From Molossus alvarezi (lineage: Eukaryota > Chordata > Mammalia > Chiroptera > Molossidae): 64,000 nt of DNA. The notes beneath the pieces were generated by a model that was not told where the DNA came from, made no database searches, and worked only from the letters and a program-made list of their open reading frames with translations. The stretch spans positions 14,167,001 through 14,231,000 of the forward strand of contig CM073907.1 of NCBI GenBank assembly GCA_037176705.1, read 5' to 3'. Position numbers and translations under genes: made by a program. Shown piece after piece: positions 45,672 to 56,601 of this stretch; position 1 is the stretch's first letter; every line of letters begins with the position of its first letter.

Positions 45672-46574
45672 TTACAGCAGTCCTTTTAACATTTCTTGCA
45701 GTGCTGGTTTGGTGCTAATGTACTCCCTTAGCCTTATTTTGTCTGGGAAGCTCTTTATTTGGCCTTCTATTTTGAACGATAGCCTTGCTGGGTAGAGTAG
45801 TCTTGGATTCATATCCTTGTTTTTCATGACCTTGATTACTTCATGCCATTCCCTTCGAGCCTGTAATGTTTCTTGTGAGAAGTCAGCTGAGAGCCTTATG
45901 GGGGTTCCTTTGTAGGTAACCTGTTGCTTATCTCTTGCTGCTTTTAGGATTCTCTCTTTGTCTTGAATTTTTGGCAGTTTGATTACTATGTGTCTTGGTG
46001 TGGGCCTGTTTGGGTTCTTCTTACTTGGGGCTCTCTGAGCTTCTTGAACTTGAATGCCTTCTTCCTTCACCAAATTAGGGTAATTTTCTGTCACTATTTC
46101 TTTGAATATATTCCCTAGCCCTCGCTTACTTTCTTCTTCCTCAGGGACTCCTATGATACGAATATTATTACGTTTCCAGTTGTCCCACAATTCTCTTAAG
46201 CTCTCTTCTTGTTTTTTAATCTTTTTTTCCTTTTGGTTTTCTGATTGGTTGATTTCTTCTAGCCTGTCTTCTAATTCACTGATCCGGTCCTCAGCTTCCC
46301 CTACTCTGCTTTTTAGACCTTCCAGTGTGTTTTTCATTTCCGATATGTCATTCTTCATTTCTTCCTGTTGGTTTTTCATTTCCAGATGGTTTATTTTCAA
46401 CATTTCTATGTCTTTACTCATGTTGCTCATGTCCTTACACATGCTGTTGAGCTTCCGCAACATCATGGCTCTAAATTCTAGTTCTGTTAACTTGCTTAAC
46501 TGCACCTCATTTATTTCATCTTCTGTAGAGGTCTCTTGATCTTTCATTTGGCTTTTGTTTCTGTTTCTCACCAT
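45672..46574 (-). CDS. L1 ORF1p of copy B (RNA-binding chaperone)
   Basis: 300 codons from MVRNRNKSQMKDQ to LQEMLKGLL. An in-frame upstream Met at 46670 is in the leader and not conserved in copy C, so the internal Met is preferred. Coiled coil at about 50-125, RRM from about 134 (NNIRIIGVPEEE), and a C-terminal domain with QARREWHEVIKVM and YPARLSFKIEGQIKSFPD. All segments are in frame and it looks like the best-preserved ORF1 of the window. Its own ORF2 is frameshifted, so any product could act only with ORF2p from elsewhere. Confidence 0.93.
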   Translation of the reverse strand: MVRNRNKSQMKDQETSTEDEINEVQLSKLTELEFRAMMLRKLNSMCKDMSNMSKDIEMLKINHLEMKNQQEEMKNDISEMKNTLEGLKSRVGEAEDRISELEDRLEEINQSENQKEKKIKKQEESLRELWDNWKRNNIRIIGVPEEEESKRGLGNIFKEIVTENYPNLVKEEGIQVQEAQRAPSKKNPNRPTPRHIVIKLPKIQDKERILKAARDKQQVTYKGTPIRLSADFSQETLQARREWHEVIKVMKNKDMNPRLLYPARLSFKIEGQIKSFPDKIRLREYISTKPALQEMLKGLL

Positions 46575-47051
46575 TTTCGTTATCACAGTGGGCTTTGGAG
46601 TCTGCCAAGTTTTCCCAGTGGGTGTTGGTGTTTTGCTGTTTGTGGCTCCCTCTCCTGGGTTTGGATGCACAGGGGAGGACCCACTTTAATCCCGCCAAGT
46701 CCCCTGTTCTCAGGGAGTCTGTGTGGCTCCAGCGGGGAGTTTAGCAGGCTATAGCGTTAGGAGGACCCATGCAGGGTGGCAAGGGAGGCGGTGGGAATAA
46801 TTTCCCGCTGAGTTCCCTGGTCCTGCCCAGTTCCCTGGGGGCCAGGAGTCTGTGCAGCTTCAGCGGAGAGTTTAGCCCGCTACAGAGTTTCCAGGGCCCA
46901 GGACTGAGTGGGTGTTTCTGGTTAAGTGGTCCTCCAAGGTGTCCTTCCGCTGCCCTTTCCTGAAGGTTTGCCTTTGTTTTCCTTGTAAATCCAGTTTGGT
47001 CTTGGGAGACGGTCTGGTTCCCTCCATTCACTTCGCCGCCATTTCTCTCTC
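46575..47051 (-). promoter_or_regulatory. Shortened 5'UTR of copy B
   Basis: About 480 bp shorter than in copy A. After the first monomer (46766 to about 46895) the sequence passes from TTTCCAGGGCC directly to CAGGACTGAGTGGGTG, which in copy A lies beyond the last monomer (27756). A few extra bases (CTCTC) sit between the CGCCGCCATTT terminus and the target-site duplication. Loss of most monomers may lower promoter strength, which is inference. Confidence 0.8.
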
Positions 47052-47069
47052 TCCTCTACCTTGTCTTCT
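47052..47069. repeat. Target-site duplication of copy B (5' side)
   Basis: TCCTCTACCTTGTCTTCT, identical to 41469-41486. Host L1 ORF1 continues after it. Confidence 0.94.
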
Positions 47070-48836
47070 AAGTCACTGTTTCGGTTTTCAGTTTCTTCTA
47101 ATCTACTATCAAACCCTTCTAAGCTATTTTTCATAACAGCTATGTCATTCTTTATTTCCTCTTGATTTTTATGCATAGCTTCTACTTCTTTTTTTAAGCT
47201 GAAGTAGTTCCCAGTGAGGTCTTCATAATTCTTATTAAGTTGCTTGTAGTTCTCACCAAATTGTTTGAGCACCCTTAAAATCATTGCTTTGAATTCTTTA
47301 TCTGACAAGTTGCTATCTTACATTTCCTGTAGTTCCTTTTCTGGTAATTCCTCTTTTTCTTTTCTTGGGGTGTTGTTTTTTGTCTCCCCATTTTAGCCAT
47401 CTGGCAGCTCTAGACCCACTGAGGGATGTTTGGATGTGTATGCAGCTCACTATATATCAAATAAGGCTACTATGCCTCCCAGACTGTTTTGTTGTATGTC
47501 GCCTCTTTCTTGCTATGGATCCTGGAGGATTGACTACTGGGGGCTTGTATTGGTGTGTTCTGGTAGGTGCTGCTGCTGGATCATGTGGGACCCTCTGGAG
47601 CAGTGTTCCCAGCTGGTCGCTGATGTCACCTGTAGCTGTATAGCTCAGGTCCTGTTGTAGCTGTGCCTCCTGCGTGTACTGTGGGCAGCTGGATCTCACA
47701 GTCTCTTTGGAGACCTGACTCCCACCTATCTTGTGGGCTGCTGGTTTGTATAGGCCTCTCTTGTGCCCCAGCACCCCACAGGTCTTGCGGCCAGCTGAAT
47801 CACTCAATCCCTTTGGAGACCTGGCTCTACTCCTATCTTGTGGGCTGCTGGGTCACACAGGCCTCTCTGGTGCTCCTGCATCCTGCAGGTCCAACGGGCG
47901 GTCAACTGGATTGCACCAGTCCCTTGGGCTTCAGCTTTCCACCACTCTTGTGGGCTGCTGGGTCACACAGGCCTCTGTGGTACGTCAGCACCCCATAGGC
48001 TTTGTCGGTAACTAGATTGTGCAGTCTCTGCTTGGTCGCATAGGTCTCTGTGGTGCTTCAGCACCCTGCAGGTCCTGAGTATAACTGGGTCCAACAGTCT
48101 GCTGGGTGGCACAGGCCTCTGTGGTGTCCCCAGGAGCAGGCAGTTCCGGCGGGCAGGCAGCTGGATCACACCAGTCTCTCTTGGGCTCCAGCTTCCCACT
48201 GCTCTTCTGGGCTGCTGGGTCACGCAGGCCTTTTTGGAGCCCCAGGTCCCTCTGCTGATGACTGGGGAGTGCTGCTGCCCTGTGGGGCTCCACTCCTGCT
48301 CAACCTTTGCTGTAGTTATTGGGGATGGGTCTCAGCTGCTGGTCTGTGCTTCTGTTGCCTGGGGATGAATGTCTGCTCCCCAGCCTCTGTTGCTGGGTAT
48401 CTTGACTTTGATCGGGCTGCTACTGTGGGGGATGGTGATGGGCTCCCAGTCATCTCTGGCTTCCACAACTAGCACCTTGGGAGCTCCACTAATGTGCACA
48501 AGTCTGTGTTGACACAGGGTGTCCACTGGTTCGATGGTGCCAGGTGCACTGGCGGGCTTAGGTTGCTGGGCCCTAGCTCCTGCCACTGCCTCCTCCCAGG
48601 GAAGACCCAGGATCTTCCAAAATGGTGGGACCTCCCCAGGGTGCAGTGAGAAGCACCCTGGAGAACCACTTACCATGGTAACTGGCTGCTCCCTGTTTAC
48701 AGTGCAGAAACGTCTGTTTCACGTCTCTATACTTCTCGAGTTTGGTCATCCACCTTCATGTCCACTCTCACTTTCTCACATACTAGCTCACTGTCTCACA
48801 CACTCACCCTCCCTCTGGTCCTGTCCACCACCATAT
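47070..48836 (-). mobile_element. Old L1, 5' part (host of copy B): ORF1 N-terminus and repeat-bearing 5'UTR
   Basis: ORF1 N-terminal codons lie at 47308-47070 (MSDKEFKAMILRVLKQFGEN, SRLEETENRNSDLEDKVEE). Then comes a long GC-richer 5'UTR to about 48836. It contains about six variable tandem units of 70-115 bp between 47725 and 48250 (landmark GGGTCACACAGGCCTCTCTGG). This 5'UTR type differs from that of copies A, B and C, so this is another L1 lineage. Confidence 0.85.
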
Positions 48837-49713
48837 TTTTCCCACTGATTCTCTTTCTAATTTCACTTTTTATACTGTTGCATTGCTGGTCACATCAAAT
48901 CACGTCACTGCATATTTGAATCACATTGGAGGTCACCACTTGCTGACTCTCTGAGCCTGCTGGGGGTCAGTGCAATGCAATTAACTACGAGCAGACACTG
49001 CTAGGAGTGAGGGGGAGCACTGCAAGGGAGCAAATGCTTTAGATTTCTGGATGCAGCCCAATTTATTTGACAAGTGGTTTTCCAGGTTACATGGTGTTTT
49101 CTTTAGGTAATTATTTCCTTAAGATGGCATCTCTGCACATAAAGCCAAACCCAGTATATTTTTTGTCTCTTGCTTTTTTTTTTAGCACAGGAATATCAAA
49201 GGAGATACAAAAAACAAATTCACTCATGCCTGGGCTTTCCACTCATTGTTCCTTTCAGGGCAGCGTTCCAACCCTTTGACATGCAAACCTCATCTATTCC
49301 CACATATTCAATACATTCAGTTTAGACAGGGTGGTGTTCCTCCCTCCATGCATACCTTATCTATTCACACACATACTTTGACCCTTGGCTGGCCAGGTAA
49401 CTAGAATGCATATCTCAAGGTTACATTTTGTTCATCCACCAAACCACCAACCCTACAATATGTCCTGACAACCAAAGCATCCAGGCAGGAGCCCTTGGAA
49501 CCTGAACCTGGAAGTTCTCTCTCACAGCCATTCAAGATGGAATCTCTGGCTTCACATTTGACAATAATATGTTACAATGAATCAAATAAACAGACAAGTG
49601 TGCATCTCTTATGGGGGTGAATATGTTCATTTATTTTAAAACCATCTTTTTTTGGCTGGTTTCTCATGTCAAAAGATTTAAATAGAAAAACAAACATGAC
49701 ATTTCCTTATTAT
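48837..49713. other. Non-coding sequence, nothing firmly recognised
   Basis: No gene supported. Parts (49000-49600) have the look of an old LTR or other dispersed repeat, but I cannot name a family from the sequence. Confidence 0.4.
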
Positions 49714-49721
49714 ACATTTTT

Positions 49722-49973
49722 TTTTTTTTTTTTTAATCCTCACCCGAGGACATTTTTCCATTTTTTGTTCAGATAGAGCGGAAGGGAGAGAGAGGAAGAG
49801 AGAGAGAGAGAAACATCGACGTGAAGGGACACATCGAGTGGCTGCCACCCGCACGACCAACCAGGGCCGGGAACAAACTGCAACCGAGGTACATGCCCTT
49901 AGCGGGAACCGAACCCGGGTCTCTCTGTACTGCAGGCCGACGCTCTAACCGCTGAGCCAAACCGGCCAGGGCG
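49722..49973 (-). mobile_element. Ves SINE
   Basis: Complete minus-strand Ves (CGCCCTGGCCGGTTTGGCTC head; CCTCGGGTGAGGATTAAAAA tail). A short direct repeat ACATTTTT is present at 49714-49721 and 49974-49981. Confidence 0.93.
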
Positions 49974-49981
49974 ACATTTTT

Positions 49982-50011
49982 AAATTTTATTGATTTTTAG
50001 AGAAAGTGAAA

Positions 50012-50059
<48 letters not shown>

Positions 50060-50202
50060 AGAAAGACATTTGATTGTTATTCCACTTATTTATGCATTTA
50101 TTTGTTTTGTTTTTTTTTAATGTATACTGAGCTGACAATGAGCATGCAAACTGGGTATACTGGGACAGTGCTCTAACCAGCTGAGCTACCTGGCCAGGGC
50201 CA
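49982..50202 (-). mobile_element. Older tRNA-derived SINE with expanded (GA)n
   Basis: The minus strand begins GGCCCTGGCCAGGTAGCTCAGCTGG (about 50200), typical of the older bat tRNA SINE family, and ends TAAAAATGTC. The internal TC-rich region has expanded to a (GA)n run at 50015-50056. Confidence 0.75.
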
Positions 50203-50629
50203 TGATATTTTAATAGATGCCTAAGGATAGCAATTACATTCAGTCATCATTACTGGTCATGTAAACATAAATATAAAAATAAAGAAATAAATAACACTCA
50301 AAATTCTTAGAGACTTGTATGTTTAAGGAGAAGCATTGTACTTAAAGGAGAAATACTGAAAGTGTTTCCATTTTATTTTTTTACCTTACATGATAGCTGC
50401 TGATAATGATAATGTGATAGAAATAACTTGGAAGATGTCAAATTATTCATAAAAATAAAAAATGTAAAAATATTTTAAAATAATCAAGCAATTTAATTTG
50501 TTACATTTGTAAACTATGATTATATACAGAGGACTAGAGTACGTACTATAAATATATCAGAATGAATATAAATATTATCAAGTGCACAGTTTAAAAAACT
50601 ACCATTAATTTTAAAATAGTTCGAAATAG
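50203..50629. other. AT-rich spacer, nothing recognised
   Basis: No supported gene or repeat between two SINEs. Confidence 0.45.
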
Positions 50630-50832
50630 CCTGGCTGGTGTGGCTCAGTGGTTCAGCACTGATGCTTGCACCTAGAGGTCACTGGTTTGATTTCTGGTCA
50701 GGACACATGCCAGGTTTTGGGCTTGACTCTCAGTAGGGGACGTGCAGGAGGCAGCCAATTGATGCTTCTTTCTCATTGATGTTTCTATCTCTCGAACCCT
50801 CTCACTTCCTCTCTCTCTAAAAATCAATTTGA
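50630..50832 (+). mobile_element. Older tRNA-derived SINE
   Basis: GCCTGGCTGGTGTGGCTCAG head, GGTCACTGGTTTGATTTCTGG (B-box region), TTGGGCTTGACTCTCAGTAG, CATTGATGTTTCTATCTCTC and AAAAATCAATTTGAAT tail. It is a relative of Ves with a longer middle region. (AT)n follows. Confidence 0.82.
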
Positions 50833-50842
50833 ATATATATAT

Positions 50843-53027
50843 ATATTTTCAAATCTTTATTGTTGGATGTAAAATGTATTACAGACGTTCCACATTTTTC
50901 CCCCATTGACCCCCTCCTCCCCCCTCCTGCCCCCCTCCCACCTTTTCCCACACTATTGTCTGTGTCCATTGGTTATGCATATAAGTTCTTTGGTTTATTT
51001 CTTCCCACCCCCCCAACCCCTTTCCCTTTGAGGTTTGTCAGTCTAGCAATGAATCTGTGCTTCTTAATCCCTTCACCTTTTTCACCCATTTCCCCAACCC
51101 CCTTCCCAACTGGCAACCAACAAAATGTTCTCTGTATCTATGAGAATGTTTCTGTTCTTCCTGTTCATTTTGTTTGTAGATTCCATTGTTGATAGATATG
51201 TATTCATTGCCATTTTGTTTGTTCATACATTTTATCTTTTTCTTCAAAAAGACCCTTCATCATTTCATATAATAACGGTTTCGTGGTGAAGAATTCCTTT
51301 AACTTTTTCTTTTCTGGGAAAGTTTTTATATGGCCATCAATTCTAAATGACAGCTTTGCAGGATAGCGTAGTCTTGGTTGTAGGTTCTTGCTTTTCATTA
51401 CTCTGAATATTTCTTGCCACTCCCTTCTGGCCTGCAAAGTTTCTTTTGAGAAATCAGTTGACAGTCTAATGGGAACTCCCTTGTAGGTAACTAGCTGCCT
51501 TTCTCTTGCTGCTTTTAAGATTCTCTCTTTGTCTTGAACCTTTTGCATTTTGATGATGATGTGTCTTGGTGTGGGCCTCTTGGGGTTCATCTTGTTTGGG
51601 ACTCTCTGTGCTTCCTGGACTTGTATGTCTGTTTTTTTCACCAAGTTAGGAAAGTTTTCTGCCATTATTGTTTCAAACAGGTTTTCGATTTCTTGTTCTC
51701 ACTCTTCTCCTTCTGGCACCCCCAAGGAGCCAATGTTGGCACGCTTGAAGATGTCCCATAGGCTCCTTACACTATCCTCATTTTTTTTTTTTTGGATTCT
51801 TTTTTCTTTTTGCTGTTCTGATTGGGCATTTTTTGCTTCCTTATATTCCAAATCGATGGTTTGCTCCTTGGATTTATGTACTCTATTATTGAAGCTGTGT
51901 AAATTATTCTTTATTTCAGTTAATGCCTCCTTCAATTCTAACTCTGTATCCATGATTTCCGACTGGTCCTTTTTTATGCTCTTGAGGCCCTCCCTAAGTT
52001 CAATGAGGTTCTCACTAAGTTCATTGAGCATCCTTATAAGCAGTATTTTGAACTCAGTATCTGTTAGGTTGCTTATCTCTATTTCGCTTAGTTCTTTTAT
52101 TGGGGTTTTGTTCTGTTCTTTCATTTGGGACCTGTTTCTTTGTCTCCTCATTTTGGCTGCCTCCCTGTGTTTGTTTCAGTGTATTACTTAATGAGAGGTA
52201 TGGGGCTCGCTGAGACCCTATGCTGCTCGTTTGAAAGAATTTAGATAAAACCTGAAGCAGGATCCAAGACAGGCCAATCCTATGGTTAAGCAAGTGGCAA
52301 TAGCTTGGGTGGGCTTGAAAGTTGGGTGGGATGGGGTCGGCCTGAGGGAGTCACCAGGGCAGGGCTACCAGTGTGAGCCAGGTTGCTGGAGTCCCAGATA
52401 TGTTGGCTGTCTGCCACCCCAGGGAAGGGCTCACCAAAGGAACAAAGGCCTCTGACCACACGTCTGTCCCAGAGAAAGCCCCCTCTCCAGCCCTCGCTCC
52501 AGTGCCACACAGCTCAACTCTTCACTGTATGACTCTGGTGCCCCTGGAGCTGCCTCCCCTCCAAGCTTAGAGGGAGAGAGTTCGATAACTTTGTTTGCGA
52601 ACCCTTTAGGGAGCTGCCTGGGGCTCCAGCTGCTTCAGCTTCCCTGAGCTTCATTCAGTTCCCACTGGTTTTTCCAGCTAGAAGTTATGGGGATTATCTT
52701 CCTCGCACTGGAACCCTGAGTGGGGCGGCTGATGTGGGATGGGGATCCCTCAGTCATCAGGAAGGAACTTCCCAGCCGGTGTCCTCCTGATTCTTATCCG
52801 CTACACTTGGGTGTGGGACTAGCCCATCGTGCCGCCGCTGCCCCTCGCGCCGTCGTCCCTCCTACCAGTCTGGATGTGGCTGCTGATTTAATTTCGTAGT
52901 TGTAGGACTTCCATTCAGCTTGATTTCAGGCAGTTTTGAATGATGGTTGTTCTGTAGTTTACTTGTAACTTTGATGTGGTTGTGGGAGGACGCGATACCG
53001 CGTTTACCTACACTGCCATCTTGATCG
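50843..53027 (-). mobile_element. HAL1-type (half-L1) element, ORF1 only
   Basis: On the minus strand: 5'UTR from about 53027 (complement of GCCATCTTGATCGGAAGT) to 52152, ORF1 52151-51204, then only about 360 bp that start with a remnant of the ORF2 beginning and pass directly into an L1-like 3'UTR with G-rich tract. The 3 kb or more of endonuclease/RT sequence is absent, and no sequence for it is found nearby. This is the architecture of HAL1 elements, which depend on L1 enzymes in trans. No clear poly(A) or target-site duplication is visible, and the 3' edge merges with (AT)n. Confidence 0.8.
51204..52151 (-). pseudogene. HAL1 ORF1, open except for one TGA
   Basis: The frame spans 315 codons from MRRQRNRSQMKEQNKTPIKE to YEQTKWQ. 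Its only interruption is TGA at 51701-51699 after VPEGEE, where CGA to TGA (CpG decay) is likely. Coiled coil about 35-110 (IELREGLKSIKKDQSEIMDT), RRM region around SLWDIFKRANIGSLGVPEGE, and C-terminal domain TLQARREWQEIFRVMKSKN. Compared with the surrounding old L1s the frame is remarkably well kept. It would encode an RNA-binding protein like ORF1p. Confidence 0.85.
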
Positions 53028-54062
53028 GAAGTTCTTGCTGCTTTTAGGACTCTCTCTTTGTGTTGAATTTTTGGCACTTTGATTACTATGTGTCTTGGTG
53101 TGGGCCTGTTTGGGTTCTTCTTATTTGGGGCTCTCTGTGCTTCCTGAACTTGAATGCCTTCTTCCTTCACCAAATTAGGGAAGTTTTCTGTCACTATTTC
53201 TTCAAATATATTCTTTAATTCTTGCTCATTTTCTTCTTCTTCAGGGACTCCTATGATGTGAATGTTATTACGTTTCCAGTTGTCCCACAGTTCTCTTAAG
53301 CTGTCTTCCTGTTTTTTAATTGTTTATTCCTTTTGGTTTTCTGATTGGTTGATTTTGTTCTACCCTATTGTCTTATTCACTGATCCGGTCCTCAGCTTCT
53401 TCTACTCTGCTATTTAGACCTTCCAATGTGTTCTTTATTCCTGATATGTCATTCTTCATTTCTTCTTGGTGGTTTTTAATTTCCAACTGGTGCCCTGGCC
53501 AGTTTGGCTCAGCGGTTAGAGCGTCGGCCTGCGGTCCGGAGAGACCCGGGTTCGGTTCCCGCTAAGGGCACGTACTTTGGTTGCAGTTTGTCCCCGGCCC
53601 TGGTTGGTCGTGCTGGTGGCAGCCACTCGATGTGTCCCTTCACGTCGATGTTTCTCTCTCTCTCTCCCTTACTCTCTCTTTCTCCCACTCTATCTGTACA
53701 AAAAAATGGAAAAAATCCTCGGGTGAGGATAAAAAATAAAAATAAAAATAAAAAAAATAATTTCCAACTGGCGCAGGTCCCAGGCAAGGGCGCAGGTTCC
53801 ACCTGGCGCCGCAGGTTCCCGCCGAGGGCGCAGCTCCCAGCTGAGATTGTTGCAGCTCCCAGGCCTGGCCGCTGTGGACTGGGGGATCCCGGGACCCTCT
53901 CACGTCTTTGCAAGCCTAACAGGATTGAGGCAGTGTCCCTGGTTATGTGGTCCTCCAAGCTGCTTTTCGGTTGCCTTCTCCTGACAATTTGTCTTTATTT
54001 CTCTTGTAATCCCAGTTTGGTCCTGGGATATGGTCTGTGTAGCTTCCATTCACTATTGCCAT
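53028..54062 (-). mobile_element. L1 5' fragment (5'UTR and part of ORF1), truncated at its 3' side
   Basis: Minus-strand 5' end at CTATTGCCATTT (about 54060), 5'UTR to about 53760, then ORF1 sequence (SRVEEAEDRISE-like near 53400; GIQVQEAQRAPNKKNPNRPT near 53110). It stops abruptly at 53028, where the HAL1 5' end begins. The region between the 5'UTR and ORF1 is shortened. A Ves SINE is inserted at 53491-53757. The missing L1 3' part is not found beyond the HAL1. Confidence 0.82.
53491..53757 (+). mobile_element. Ves SINE
   Basis: Complete plus-strand Ves (TGCCCTGGCCAGTTTGGCTC head, CCTCGGGTGAGGATAAAAAA and an (AAAAT)n tail). Target-site duplication TAATTTCCAACTGG at 53477-53490 and 53758-53771. 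It is the cleanest Ves of the window and close to consensus. Confidence 0.95.
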
Positions 54063-56138
54063 TTCCCCCCCACTCGCCATGTGTCCTAAAGCCCCTGTTT
54101 TATTAACTCTGGTCACCTAAACCTATAGCATGAAAAATTCTCATGTAATTGTTCTTCTTTTCCTGGGTCAAATTTTGTTTAAATCTGAGATATTTGTTAC
54201 TTAAGTTGTTCCACTAAGGTATGAATATTATTTTTGTAAAAATACCTTAATGGAATGAGATTATAAGGTCATAGTTCATAGGCTTACTTAGTTTTATAAA
54301 ATGTTGTTTATCTGTTCAACAACATTTGTGCTGTTGCATGGGTCAATATTTCATTTAGATCATAAAGATTTCTTTATTCACTTATATCCTGAAAATCATT
54401 TGCATAATTTGATCTAATTTCTACCTGTTTGTTATCTGTAAAATAGTGTCTGATTTTGGTTTTTATTTTTTCTGATAGCTAACAAGTTTCAAATTTCTTG
54501 ATAAATATGCCTACCATTTAGTGATGCAAGAGGTGGAGCCCAGGTTCAAGTGGGGTAACACACAGAGGCAGGGTCTATTAGGGGTAAAGAAGACTGAAGA
54601 AGGCTAAGTTATGGCATGGTTCTAATGTAACTGCTGAAGTTTGGAAATAAATACATACTGCTCCTAATGAAGGAGGCATATTCTGTGGTGGGTGGCATGT
54701 AGCTAACTCTGTAGAGTTCAAATCCTGCATGGAGTCCAGCTGTTCCAGGAGATATAGACTGGGGCCTGGAACAGAGACCTGGAAAATGAGAACTTTGGCG
54801 TTCATTACAAGGCCCAGGGGCTTCCTCCTTTCTTCAGTTTCTGGGGAAATGTTAAGAGTAGCCAAAAAGATGATGGCTTGTTGTAAAAATATATGAATCT
54901 ATTCCTCATAGTGGAGAATATTAGACAAATATTAGAGTTGTGTGGAATTATGTTTTCAAATCCACACATATGCATCAAATCCACACAATATACACTTCAT
55001 ATATAACTTATGTCTGTACAAAAGTTAAACAGTACTGCCTCTAAGATATAAACCACATCATGATTTTCTATGAGACAGACATGGTTCTAAGCCCCATTTT
55101 CTCAGGTACTGCTTAGCCTCACTATTGGGGAGATTTAGTAATGTAGTTACCCAAGACACACAAAATAATTTCTTTATTTAATTCATCACCAGAATCACTG
55201 TGGTCAGTGGGGGTGGCATTCCTATAGGCCAGTGAAAAGTAGCTGGAGCCCTGGAATGCAGTGATGTCACGCACAGGTCACAGAATTCTACTGAAGCCGT
55301 AGCGACGAACTGTCTCACAACAGTCCTGGCTGTGTACTCAGCACTGGTCAGGACAGTGATTTAGTGAGGAGATATTCTCTCAAGTGACTTGCTGTCATTG
55401 ACTATAATTTGTTTATATTGATTGTTCTTGTAATTTTATTATTTGTTATCATCAAGTGACACCCTAATAGTAGAGTTTGGGGGAGATAGGTACCTGATTT
55501 GAGTACCTTTTTAAAGAGTTGACCAGAAAGCATAAATAAAAAAATGAAACGTCTGGGAAGCAGATATTTCAGCAAAATTCTGAAGACGACAAGAGGTATG
55601 TGTTTAACACATTCTCTGGCCAAAGGGTAACCCACTACTGTTTTCTAGAGAAAGATAATTTCTAGTTGTGATGAGGGAGGGAGGGAGAGAGGGAAAGATC
55701 AATGCGGGGGAGAGAGAAGAGAATAGAGGGGGTTAGGAAGGGAGTGGGAGAGAGAGAGGAGCAGAGGGAGAGAGGGAGAAAGAGAGAGACACTGAGAGGG
55801 ATGTGTGTACTGACCTTTGTGTGAGCCCAGACAGTTTGAGAGGGATTTCAGATGGCCGGGTCTCTGTCTTTGTGGCTAGGATTTGTGTTTCCTGCACCAT
55901 GTGACTCTGGGTTACTCTGCTTATAGACATAGTGGTTGATTAGTATAATATTTCTTAGGAAATTTATTTCCCTTAATTTTATTTCTGCCTAAGGGCATTG
56001 GATCAGTAAATGGTGGTGTTACCAGTTTTCCAATAGTACTTCTGTTAGCCAAAAAGAGAGTATGGTATATGGAGCTGAGGAAAACACTGGAAAAAAAGAA
56101 AAAGGAACAAAAAATGTTGAACACTTAAAACTGGTTGT
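54063..56138. other. Non-coding sequence with a purine-rich tract
   Basis: No gene supported. A (GA/GGGA)n purine-rich low-complexity tract covers about 55670-55800. The remainder looks unique. Confidence 0.5.
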
Positions 56139-56139
56139 G

Positions 56140-56394
56140 GCCCTGGCAGGTTTGCCTCGGCGGTGAGAGCATCAGCCAGTGGGCCTGAGAGACCCTGGTT
56201 CAGTTCCCGCTACGGACATGTAGCTCAGTTGCAGTTTGTCCCCGGCCCTGGTTGGGTTGTGCAGGTGGCAACCACTCGATGTGTTTCTTTCATGTCGATG
56301 CTTTTCTCTCACGCTCTCCCTCCCATACTATGTGAAGAAAAAATACAAAAAAATGTCCTCAGGTGAGGATAAAAAGATAAATTTAAAAAAATAT
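56140..56394 (+). mobile_element. Diverged Ves SINE
   Basis: GGCCCTGGCAGGTTTGCCTC head, GGTTCAGTTCCCGCTACGG, AACCACTCGATGTGTTTCTT and CCTCAGGTGAGGATAAAAAG. Imperfect flanking repeats TTAAAACTGG (about 56127) and TTAAAAGTGG (about 56394) suggest the insertion site. Confidence 0.88.
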
Positions 56395-56397
56395 TAA

Positions 56398-56601
56398 AAG
56401 TGGAGGTGGGGTACAGACTGACAATCCCCAGAAGAGGGGATGGAGGGGGAGAGATAAACCATAGAACTTAATATGCATGTATGCATGAACAGTGGAAATG
56501 GACAAGAAACTGGGGACAGGGTGGGGAGGGGCAGGGAGGGGGCAATCAGTGGGGGGAAATGGAGAAACATCTATAACAAAAATTAGTTAATAAAAAAAAA
56601 T
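56398..56601 (+). mobile_element. 5'-truncated L1 tail (about 200 bp)
   Basis: Begins in the L1 3'UTR (GGGTACAGACTGACAATCCC) and runs through the G-rich tract and ATCTATAACAAAAATTAGTT to the poly(A). It lies immediately after the Ves tail. A weak TAAAAGT repeat is present on both sides. Confidence 0.88.

Larger units (their letters stand above)
41487..47051 (-). mobile_element. Young L1, copy B, with 3' transduced tail
   Basis: Minus-strand L1: 5'UTR 46575-47051 (short), ORF1 45672-46574 (open), ORF2 41806-45626 (4-nt deletion), 3'UTR to about 41615, a first poly(A) at 41594-41614, a transduced segment at 41511-41593 and the terminal poly(A) at 41487-41510. A perfect 18-bp duplication flanks it. 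The target is ORF1 of an older L1 in the same orientation. Its sequence is almost that of copy A, so both belong to the same recent subfamily. Confidence 0.96.

Noticed and set aside
46574..47051. Copy B 5'UTR deletion as an L1 RNA splicing product
   Set aside because: A GT lies at the possible donor, but the other side has no AG. The junction shows only minimal overlap, so a DNA deletion or non-canonical join is more likely.
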